Source of the DNA: an uncultured Pelagibacteraceae bacterium
GTDB taxonomy: Bacteria; Pseudomonadota; Alphaproteobacteria; Pelagibacterales; Pelagibacteraceae
Direction: 5' to 3'
DNA length: 64,000 bases
Assembly (NCBI GenBank): GCA_902612605.1
Contig: CACMDY010000001.1
Span: forward strand, 62,001-126,000
The notes beneath the pieces were generated by a model that had not been told where the DNA came from, ran no database searches, and was given only the letters and a program-made list of their open reading frames with translations. The stretch's first letter is position 1. The number at the start of each line of letters is the position of its first letter. Both the position numbers and the translations under genes were made by a program. Of this stretch, positions 57,667 through 64,000 are shown piece by piece.

Positions 57667-58854
57667 TTAATAAATATAGTCTCTAGTATTAGGAACAGAT
57701 CTAATATCTTTAGTTAGCTGAAGTTGAAATACAACTTGATCTCCCCATTTAAAAGCCATTTCACAACTTGTAAGATAAAATTCCCACATCCTTAAAAATT
57801 TTTCATCAAACATTTCTAAAACTTGATCTTTTTTTGATAGAAATCTTTCTCTCCAATTTCTTAATGTGTGAGCATAGTGCATCCTTAAAATCTCTATATC
57901 TGTAGCTATAAGTCCAGAATCCTCTATTGGCCTTGCTATTTCGCTTAAACTAGGGGTATATCCACCAGGAAATATATATTTTGTTATCCAAGGCTGTGGG
58001 TCTCTAGGTGGTAGATTTGATCCAATTGTGTGTATCAAAGCTACTCCATCCTTTTTTAACATTTGAGACACTCTATTAAAATAGGTTTGATAGAATTTTT
58101 TTCCAACATGTTCAAACATTCCAACACTAACTATCCTATCAAATTTTTCATTCAATTGTCTGTAATCTATTAATTTAAATTCAACTTGATTATCTAAATT
58201 TAATTCTTTAGCTTTTTCTTGACTATATTTTAATTGGTTTTCTGAAAGTGTTATTCCAGTTACCGAAGCTTTTGTTTTTTTTGCAATGTCAATTGCAAGT
58301 GTTCCCCAACCAGATCCAATATCTAAAACTTTTTGGTTAGGTTGTATGTGAAGTTTTTTAATTATGTGATCAATTTTGTTTTCTTGAGCAGTTTCCAAGG
58401 TATCATTCTCATTTTTGAAGTATGCACATGAATATTGTCTTTTTTTATCAAGAAACAAATCATATAATTTTTCTGAAATATCATAATGGTGTGCAACATT
58501 TTGTTTAGATTTAACAATTTTATTAAAACTTGTTAAATATTTTAAAGTTCCCTTTATTTTATTTAATGTCTTTCCATAAATATTAATATCTGCTCTTCCA
58601 ATATTTTTAAAAGCTATATCAAGAAATTCCGTCAAGGTTCCATTTTTTAATCTTAAAGAGCCATTGGTATATGCTTCACCAAAATATAAATCAGGATGGA
58701 AAAGTAATTTTTTATGCAAACTTTTGTCTAACAATTGTAATTCTATAGGAATTTCTTTCAAAGGCTTTCCTATAACATATCTGTTAGAATTATAATCTAT
58801 TAAGATAAAGCCATCTTCTTTGAATAAATCATTTAAAAAATTTATAAGTTTCAT
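57667..58854 (-). CDS. cfa: Cyclopropane-fatty-acyl-phospholipid synthase family methyltransferase
   Basis: SAM-dependent enzyme that modifies unsaturated acyl chains of phospholipids. The SAM motif is KVLDIGSGWGTLAIDIAKK (about residue 174), preceded by the family's AHHYDISEKLYDLFLD and YSCAYFKNENDTLE. The late block SEIARPIEDSGL and HYAHTLRNWRERF are typical. At 395 aa it is full length. Other family members make different mycolic-type or C-methyl products, so the exact product is not certain. It shares a base with the stop of the upstream DapA-family gene. Confidence 0.9.
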   Translation of the reverse strand: MKLINFLNDLFKEDGFILIDYNSNRYVIGKPLKEIPIELQLLDKSLHKKLLFHPDLYFGEAYTNGSLRLKNGTLTEFLDIAFKNIGRADINIYGKTLNKIKGTLKYLTSFNKIVKSKQNVAHHYDISEKLYDLFLDKKRQYSCAYFKNENDTLETAQENKIDHIIKKLHIQPNQKVLDIGSGWGTLAIDIAKKTKASVTGITLSENQLKYSQEKAKELNLDNQVEFKLIDYRQLNEKFDRIVSVGMFEHVGKKFYQTYFNRVSQMLKKDGVALIHTIGSNLPPRDPQPWITKYIFPGGYTPSLSEIARPIEDSGLIATDIEILRMHYAHTLRNWRERFLSKKDQVLEMFDEKFLRMWEFYLTSCEMAFKWGDQVVFQLQLTKDIRSVPNTRDYIY

Positions 58855-59732
58855 TATGCTGCTTTTAAATGCTTAAAATCAAAATCAAGCTTTTGAAGTT
58901 CATCAAAAAATATTTTTTTTTCGTTTTCATTTAATAACTTCAATGGTGGAATTAAATTCTGATAGTCCTGATCAATTTGTGCCATGAAGGTATGTAATCC
59001 AGAGATTAAATTAAATTTATCAAAAATGCTTCTTACTAAACACAACTTTTCGTTTGAAGATTGATCCGATCCATTTTGAAATTTATCGTAAACATCTCTT
59101 GCCAAAATTGAAGTAACATTTGTTGTTGCTGTAATTATTCCAGAGCAACCTAATTCAAGTCCTTTCAATAATTTTGATTCTGAACCTGGCATTACTGAAA
59201 AATTATCTATTTTCAAATTTTCATACAAATTATAAGAACTGTCTTTTACTCCAACTATTTGAGTTGGAAATTTTTTTACTAACTCTTCAACACAATCAAT
59301 ACTAAATTTATATCCTGAGAGTTTTTCGAAATTATATAAAATTATTTTACATTCATTAATTTCATCTATTATTCTTGAGTAAAAATTAATCACATCGTGA
59401 TCGCTATACTTATAATAGGCAGGGGGCATAATTAAAAATTTATTAAACCCATTTGATTTGGCTATTTTTATCAAATTAATATTATCAACTAGCGAATTAA
59501 GACCGGTTCCAATTATAAATTTATCTCTATAATTACTTTTTGGTAACAAATTGATTAATTGAATTTTTTCTGAAAGAGATATGAGTTGTGATTGTCCAGT
59601 ACTTCCAAAAAAAACTACTCCATGGCAACCTTTGTCGATCAGATTTTCAGCATATTTAATCGTTTTTTCAATATTTAGCGCCAGATTTTTATCTAATACT
59701 GACAATGTAGCTGCATATATTCCATTAATCAT
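58854..59732 (-). CDS. Dihydrodipicolinate synthase/N-acetylneuraminate lyase family aldolase
   Basis: A 292-residue class I aldolase. The Schiff-base lysine is in IVGVKDSSYNLYENL (about residue 162), the Tyr in ILYNFEKLSGYKFS (about 132), and the phosphate-like loop is VVFFGSTGQSQLISLSE. The classic TTGE motif of true DapA is replaced by STGQS. There are no lysine-biosynthesis neighbours, so I do not call it dapA. A keto-acid aldolase for sugar acids or sialic-type compounds is possible. Confidence 0.85.
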   Translation of the reverse strand: MINGIYAATLSVLDKNLALNIEKTIKYAENLIDKGCHGVVFFGSTGQSQLISLSEKIQLINLLPKSNYRDKFIIGTGLNSLVDNINLIKIAKSNGFNKFLIMPPAYYKYSDHDVINFYSRIIDEINECKIILYNFEKLSGYKFSIDCVEELVKKFPTQIVGVKDSSYNLYENLKIDNFSVMPGSESKLLKGLELGCSGIITATTNVTSILARDVYDKFQNGSDQSSNEKLCLVRSIFDKFNLISGLHTFMAQIDQDYQNLIPPLKLLNENEKKIFFDELQKLDFDFKHLKAA

Positions 59733-59805
59733 AACTTAATTATATGACTATAATTATAGAATAGATTTAAGAAAAAAATAATAAAAAAATATATTCTAAA
59801 TACTT

Positions 59806-60741
59806 ATGAAAGTTTGTGTTTATCTTAGCTATATAGGTCTTGGAGCAAATTTGTTACATCTTAGTTATTTGCATCAGTTATCTGAAAAGTTTGGACCTCT
59901 AACAGTTTTTACGTTATGCAATAATTTGTCGGATGCATTAGAGGATGATCCTAAAATTAAAGAAGTCATAGTAATAAATAAAAAATATAATAAATTTAAA
60001 AATATATTTAGTTTTTCATCGGAATTAAAAAAATACAATTTTGATAAAATATTTATTTATTATCCAAGTCCTAGAATATTCATCGCGTGTAAGTTAGCTG
60101 GAATAAAAGATATTTATCACTATCCTTTATTTAAAAAGAAAAATCTTCATTTAATCAACGCAGCACAAAAGTTTACTGCGAATGTATTAAACATAGAGAA
60201 ATGTCAAACTTACACAAAAATTCACATAAATGAAAATAAACTTAAAAGTGTCTCAACTTATTTTGATAAATCAAAATTTAATATTGTAATAGGAGCTGGA
60301 TCTTCAGGTCCAACAACAAAATGGGGCACTGATAATTTTTCAAATCTAATAAATGAGTTAAATAAACTAAATAAATTTAATTTTTTTATTTTGTGTGGTC
60401 CTAATGAAAAATTAATTGCTCAAGAAATAATGGATAAGGTTGAAGGAGATAATATTACAGATCTTAGTAACAAAAATATCTCAGAAGTAATACCTTTCAT
60501 AGCTTCTGCAGATATGTATGTGGGGAATGATTCATTTGGTTCACATATTTCATCACAATCTGGCAAACCAAGCCTTGTGATTTTATTGGACTCACCAAAA
60601 GCATATACGGATTATACTCCTAATCATATTAGAATTATTCCTGAAGGATATAATGTTAATAATATTACACATGGAAGTGAAATTGATCCAAATTTAATTA
60701 AGGTCGAACAAGTGTACAAATCAATTCTAAGTAATACTTAA
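59806..60741 (+). CDS. Glycosyltransferase family 9 (heptosyltransferase-like)
   Basis: A 311-residue GT-B protein. The start VCVYLSYIGLGANLLHLSYL is the acceptor-side fold. The donor-side motif is IGAGSSGPTTKWGTDNFSNLI (in two halves, about residues 163-185), equivalent to the KRWP-type motif of ADP-heptose transferases. The late ADMYVGNDSFGSHISSQSG is the family's GNDSGP-type loop. It probably adds a sugar to LPS core, but the donor is unknown. It ends interlocked with the J-domain gene. Confidence 0.85.
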   Translation: MKVCVYLSYIGLGANLLHLSYLHQLSEKFGPLTVFTLCNNLSDALEDDPKIKEVIVINKKYNKFKNIFSFSSELKKYNFDKIFIYYPSPRIFIACKLAGIKDIYHYPLFKKKNLHLINAAQKFTANVLNIEKCQTYTKIHINENKLKSVSTYFDKSKFNIVIGAGSSGPTTKWGTDNFSNLINELNKLNKFNFFILCGPNEKLIAQEIMDKVEGDNITDLSNKNISEVIPFIASADMYVGNDSFGSHISSQSGKPSLVILLDSPKAYTDYTPNHIRIIPEGYNVNNITHGSEIDPNLIKVEQVYKSILSNT

Positions 60742-61247
60742 ACAACGGATTTTAAGACTGTGTCTTTGGCTTGGTTTACTAAAGTAGCAATATTATTTAA
60801 TTCTGGACTTCTATCTGGATGAATTTTTTTCATAATTTTTTTATAAGAATTCATCACTTCATCTTTTGTATATTTTTTTTTGGGATCTAAATTTAAAATT
60901 CTATATGCTTCATCTAAACTCATATTCTGAGATGACATATTTTGATTAAATTGATTAAAATTAAATCTGCCAGAATTTTTTAAAACTCTAAAAAGTCCCC
61001 ATAATCTAAATAGCTGAAATAAAGAAATACCTGCTTTCGTTTTAATTAAAGGCAAAATAGCCAACATAAATGGTAAGGAAAATATATATCTTCCTGCATA
61101 TGCCATTATTACCGCTAACAATATTGAAGAAATTATAATAAATGTTCTTACAAATTTTGATATTTTTTTTGTTGAAGTTTTGGCAAACCAATTAAGTAAA
61201 ATATAAAGAATTATAAAGATTATTAGTATTGCAAAAAAAATATTCAT
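60738..61247 (-). CDS. Membrane-anchored J-domain protein (TIM14-like)
   Basis: A 169-residue protein. The first helix is FFAILIIFIILYILLNWF and the second pair is FIIISSILLAVIMAYAGRYI, then LPFMLAILPLI. The C terminus is a truncated J domain with LDEAYRILNLDPKKKYTKDE and the HPD triad in KKIHPDRSPE. This order (membrane helices first, J domain last) is like the mitochondrial import partner TIM14 and its alphaproteobacterial relatives. It would recruit DnaK to the inner membrane. Confidence 0.85.
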   Translation of the reverse strand: MNIFFAILIIFIILYILLNWFAKTSTKKISKFVRTFIIISSILLAVIMAYAGRYIFSLPFMLAILPLIKTKAGISLFQLFRLWGLFRVLKNSGRFNFNQFNQNMSSQNMSLDEAYRILNLDPKKKYTKDEVMNSYKKIMKKIHPDRSPELNNIATLVNQAKDTVLKSVV

Positions 61248-61264
61248 AAATTAATTAAATTTAA

Positions 61265-63346
61265 ATGAAAATACCACAGCTTAAAAAAAAACCAGAATTA
61301 AAATCTTGTCACAACGTAACTTGGGAAGATGATTATAGTTGGATACATCAGGAAAATATACTTGAAGTATTGAAAGATAGTTCAAAATTATTGCCAGAGG
61401 TGAGAAAATATCTTGAAGATGAAAATGATTATTTTAGTCATCAAATGTCAGATACAAAAGAAATTCAAAAAGTTTTATTCGATGAGATTAAAGGAAGAAT
61501 TAAACTTGATGATGAGTCTCTTCCGTTTAAAGATGTAAGATATAGTTACTGGACAAAAACAACAACAAAAGGAAATTATTCTATAAAGTTAAGAAAAAAA
61601 ATTCATTCTGATGAAATAGAAGAAATTTGGAATGGTGATTTAGAAAAAGAAAAGCTTAAAACAGAATATTTTGGGCTTGGAGACTTAGAAGTTAGTTATA
61701 ATGATAAATTACTTGGTTATTCATTAGATTTAAAAGGATCTGAATATTACACCATACATATAAGAGATATTAAAAGTCGAGAGCAAGTTGGTGAAAAAAT
61801 TGAAAATACAAGTGGTGGAATAACATTTAGCTTAGATGACAAATATATTTTTTACTCTAAGCTTGATGACAATCACAGACCAAGAGAAATTTACAGGCAT
61901 GAAATTGGAACTCCTACTAGTAAAGATATTCTTATATTTAAAGAAGAAAGTGAAGCATTTACTGTAGGAATAGGTCTTAGCTCTGATGAAAAGTATTTTT
62001 TTATTACATCATCTGATCATAATACGTCCGAACAGTATTATTTTAAAGTAGATGAAATAATTCCAAAACCAAAACTAATTGATAAAAGAAAAAGAGGGAT
62101 AATATATTCGGTCAATTCATGGAATGGTAATTTCTATAAACATACAAATGAAGATGCAGAAGATTTTAAGATCGAAAAGACAAATGATTTAGAAAAAAAG
62201 GAGTGGGAAATATTTATACCTGCAAGAGAAGAGGTTTTAATTGGAGGATTAATTTTTTTAAATGATTGGATTATAAGATCTGAAACTTCTAATGCATTAT
62301 CAAAATTAATATTAAGAAATCCAAAAAATGATGAAGAAGAAGAAATATTTTTTTCAGATGAAAAAGTTATAGTACCTGGTGTTTCATTAACCCAAAGAGA
62401 TAGAAATACTGATACTGTTTATTTATCATATTCATCACCAAAAACTCCTGGAAGGACTTACCTATACAATCTTAAAACAAAGGAGAAAAAATTAGTTAAA
62501 GAACAAGAGATTCCTAGTGGCCATAATTCTGATGACTACATAGTTGAAAGATTAGAGTGTACCTCTCATGACGGAAGAATGGTTCCTATAACTATAACAA
62601 GACATAAAAAAACTAAATTAGATGGATCTGCAAAATTATTATTATATGGGTATGGATCTTACGGTAGTTCTATGTCACCAAGTTTTTCTTCAACCAGAAT
62701 AAGTTTAATAGAGCGAGATATTATATGGGTAACTTCTCATATTAGAGGCGGTATGGAAAAAGGAATGAAATGGTGGAAAGAAGGAAAGTTATTAAATAAG
62801 AAAAATACTTTTGAAGATTACATTGCTTCTGCAAAATTTTTAATTGAAAAAAAGTTTACGTCTAAAGGTAACATTATTGGAATGGGTGGATCTGCTGGAG
62901 GTCTCTTAATGGGAGCCGTTGTTAACCAAGCGCCTGAATTATTTTTGGGTATTGTTATGGCTGTTCCTTTCGTTGACTCATTGACTACGAACTTAGACCA
63001 TTCGTTACCATTAACAGTCGGCGAATTTGATGAATTTGGGAATGCTAAAGATAAAAAAGAACACTTTGATTACATATTTTCATATGCACCTTATAACAAT
63101 ATTAAAAAGATGGATTACCCAAACATTTTGATAACAACAAGTTTAAGTGATAACAGGGTATTATTTGATGAGCCAGCAAAATTTACTGCAAAATTAAGGG
63201 ATTACAAAACGGATAACAATTTACTTTTATTAAAAACAGAAATGAATGCAGGTCATGGAGGAAAATCTGGAAGAGATGGAGCAATTGAGGAGATTGCAGT
63301 TGACTACGCGTTCGCCTTGAAAATAGCTGGAAAATTAAACACTTGA
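61265..63346 (+). CDS. ptrB: Oligopeptidase B-like S9 serine peptidase
   Basis: A 693-residue prolyl-oligopeptidase-fold enzyme. An N-terminal beta-propeller (about residues 70-420) precedes the alpha/beta-hydrolase domain. The catalytic Ser543 is in GMGGSAGGLLMG; the Asp is near TTSLSDNRVLFDEP and the His is in MNAGHGGKSGRDG. SHIRGGMEKGMKWWKEGKLL is the S9A signature. No signal peptide, so it is cytoplasmic. The acidic-rich S9A features fit oligopeptidase B, which cuts peptides after Lys/Arg. A strict prolyl oligopeptidase is the alternative. Confidence 0.92.
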   Translation: MKIPQLKKKPELKSCHNVTWEDDYSWIHQENILEVLKDSSKLLPEVRKYLEDENDYFSHQMSDTKEIQKVLFDEIKGRIKLDDESLPFKDVRYSYWTKTTTKGNYSIKLRKKIHSDEIEEIWNGDLEKEKLKTEYFGLGDLEVSYNDKLLGYSLDLKGSEYYTIHIRDIKSREQVGEKIENTSGGITFSLDDKYIFYSKLDDNHRPREIYRHEIGTPTSKDILIFKEESEAFTVGIGLSSDEKYFFITSSDHNTSEQYYFKVDEIIPKPKLIDKRKRGIIYSVNSWNGNFYKHTNEDAEDFKIEKTNDLEKKEWEIFIPAREEVLIGGLIFLNDWIIRSETSNALSKLILRNPKNDEEEEIFFSDEKVIVPGVSLTQRDRNTDTVYLSYSSPKTPGRTYLYNLKTKEKKLVKEQEIPSGHNSDDYIVERLECTSHDGRMVPITITRHKKTKLDGSAKLLLYGYGSYGSSMSPSFSSTRISLIERDIIWVTSHIRGGMEKGMKWWKEGKLLNKKNTFEDYIASAKFLIEKKFTSKGNIIGMGGSAGGLLMGAVVNQAPELFLGIVMAVPFVDSLTTNLDHSLPLTVGEFDEFGNAKDKKEHFDYIFSYAPYNNIKKMDYPNILITTSLSDNRVLFDEPAKFTAKLRDYKTDNNLLLLKTEMNAGHGGKSGRDGAIEEIAVDYAFALKIAGKLNT

Positions 63347-63347
63347 T

Positions 63348-63375
63348 CTTGAAATATCAAAATTAATTACCATAT
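63348..63375 (+). promoter_or_regulatory. Putative RpoH-type promoter of hsp20
   Basis: CTTGAAA at 63348-63354 and CCATAT at 63370-63375 are 15 bases apart, close to the alphaproteobacterial sigma-32 consensus. The start point would fall near 63381-63383, about 58 bases before the hsp20 ATG. The -35 overlaps the end of the oligopeptidase gene by a few bases. Confidence 0.6.
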
Positions 63376-63380
63376 AAACA

Positions 63381-63442
63381 TTGTTAGTCGCCAAATGGGG
63401 CTAGCAATAAATAAACTTGCTTAATTAAAGGAGGATAATATG
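63381..63442 (+). promoter_or_regulatory. ROSE-like RNA thermometer in the hsp20 leader
   Basis: Two hairpins fill the leader. Hairpin 1 (63381-63407) pairs TTGTTAGTC(G)CC with GGGGCTAGCAA across an AAAT loop, with one bulged G. Hairpin 2 pairs CTTGCTT (63416-63422) with the Shine-Dalgarno AAGGAG (63428-63433) across a 5-base loop, again with one bulged G. A UUGCU-type anti-SD with a bulged G is the known hallmark of ROSE elements on small heat-shock genes. The fold was made by eye only. Confidence 0.65.
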
Positions 63443-63886
63443 ACAAGTAAGGATCTATCAATTTTCAACTCACTTCGGCCTTTCTCTATTGGTTTTGACG
63501 ATATGTTTGACCAATTCGAAAGCATGTTGGGCAATGGTGGTTTAAGTATGCAATCAAACTACCCGCCTTACAACATAAGAAGAACAGGCAAAGATAACTA
63601 CTCAATTGAAGTTGCTTTAGCTGGTTTTAACAAAAAAGATGTTGAGGTAGAGTTTGAAGATAATCTATTAACTGTAAGAACTAAACAAGTTGATAGAAGT
63701 GAAAACAAAAATCAAGATGGAGAGATAATCCATAAAGGTATATCGCAAAGACAATTTGCGAGATCATTTACAATTGCTGATGATGTAAAAGTGAATGGTG
63801 CAGAGTTAAAAGATGGTCTTTTAACAATTGCATGTGAAAGGATTATCCCGGAACATAAGAAAAAAAAACTTATTGAAATTAAATAA
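63440..63886 (+). CDS. hsp20: Small heat-shock protein Hsp20
   Basis: A 148-residue alpha-crystallin holdase of the IbpA class. The crystallin domain starts at PPYNIRRTGKDNYSIEVALAGF (two halves, about residue 43) and includes the VEVEFEDNLLTVRTKQ strand. The GISQRQFARSFTIADDV motif and the late LKDGLLTIACERIIPE carry the family's A-x-x-x-n-G-x-L pattern. It prevents aggregation after heat stress. A CTTGAAA promoter and a ROSE-like leader precede it. Confidence 0.95.
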   Translation: MTSKDLSIFNSLRPFSIGFDDMFDQFESMLGNGGLSMQSNYPPYNIRRTGKDNYSIEVALAGFNKKDVEVEFEDNLLTVRTKQVDRSENKNQDGEIIHKGISQRQFARSFTIADDVKVNGAELKDGLLTIACERIIPEHKKKKLIEIK

Positions 63887-63894
63887 GTACCTTG

Positions 63895-63917
63895 CTTGTG
63901 GGGCTAGTCCCCACAAG
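63895..63917 (+). terminator. Perfect hairpin after hsp20, possible terminator
   Basis: A 9-base stem CTTGTGGGG (63895-63903) pairs with CCCCACAAG (63909-63917) across CTAGT. It lies between the stops of hsp20 and the convergent partial gene. There is no T-tract on either side, so it may protect the 3' ends or act with Rho instead of being a classic terminator. Confidence 0.45.
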
Positions 63918-63918
63918 A

Positions 63919-64000
63919 CTAAATACATCCACTAGAGCTAAATCCGATAATAACTCCAGATGCATTCACCTCAAATTTTCTCTCACAAGGAATTCCATAT
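63919..64000 (-). CDS. C-terminal end of an unidentified gene (partial)
   Basis: The minus-strand frame enters from the right edge and ends in TAG at 63919-63921. Only 26-27 residues are visible: YGIPCERKFEVNASGVIIGF followed by SSSGCI. It is convergent with hsp20. The fragment is too short to name a family; the two cysteines and small beta-like pattern are all that can be said. Confidence 0.5.
   Translation of the reverse strand, partial: YGIPCERKFEVNASGVIIGFSSSGCI

Overview
The window comes from a very AT-rich, tightly packed alphaproteobacterial genome, most likely a SAR11-clade marine bacterium (Candidatus Pelagibacter or a close relative). Three things point there. Intergenic gaps are a few bases, or genes overlap. 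The synteny is alphaproteobacterial: mutY-DUF721-thioredoxin-smc, an F0-only ATP synthase operon starting with atpI, and coxB-coxA-ctaB-small ORF-ctaG-coxC-surf1. A carotenoid-to-retinal cluster (crtI-crtB-crtY-blh) is present, as expected of a proteorhodopsin-bearing ocean bacterium. I see no insertion sequence, prophage, CRISPR array, rRNA or tRNA. This is core genome, not an accessory island.

Layout. 1-1435 (minus): the start of an FAD-dependent oxidoreductase, then mutY. 1436-7417 (plus): DUF721 (DciA-like), a thioredoxin-fold protein, an unusually short SMC, then atpI-atpB-atpE and two b-type stator subunits. 7466-11888 (plus): the retinal pathway and a 56-residue membrane protein, followed by ispH, thrB and rnhA to 14212. 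14243-22364 (minus): peroxiredoxin, threonine synthase, the cytochrome c oxidase operon and rsmE. 22382-24875 (plus): a haloacid dehalogenase, a pirin and a quinone oxidoreductase. 25322-30942 (plus): ubiA and a lipid A/Kdo group (msbA, waaA, lpxK, an LpxL-type acyltransferase). 31163-32991: purD and rsmD. 32980-39457 (minus): pgi, a BamF-like lipoprotein, lspA, ileS, ribF and a HAD phosphatase. 39580-43470 (plus): groES, groEL and typA. 43483-47967 (minus): a 1080-residue repeat-bearing envelope protein and two membrane proteins. 48047-52931: a periplasmic DUF6134-like protein, the TldD/TldE pair, a DUF393 protein and a TerB-DnaJ protein. 52928-56462: isocitrate lyase facing a RamB/PccR-type regulator, plus a TPR protein. 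56459-63886: a lysine-rich coiled-coil protein, a Cfa-type methyltransferase, a DapA-family aldolase, a GT9 glycosyltransferase, a J-domain membrane protein, an S9 peptidase and hsp20.

Regulation visible in the sequence. groES and hsp20 share a CTTGAAA-type heat-shock promoter. The hsp20 leader folds like a ROSE RNA thermometer, with a UUGCU-type anti-Shine-Dalgarno and bulged G. The regulator/aceA intergenic region carries two pairs of TTTACAA(A/T) sites at 9-bp spacing, which fit the neighbouring ScfR-family regulator. A clear intrinsic terminator follows groEL. Most convergent gene pairs abut or share stop-codon bases, leaving no room for terminators.

Nothing here is clearly an undescribed system. 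The best leads are the hinge-less SMC, the hsp20 RNA thermometer, the aceA operator with its unknown 53-residue gene, and two SAR11-type proteins of unknown function: the 1080-residue envelope protein and the histone-tail-like lysine-rich protein.
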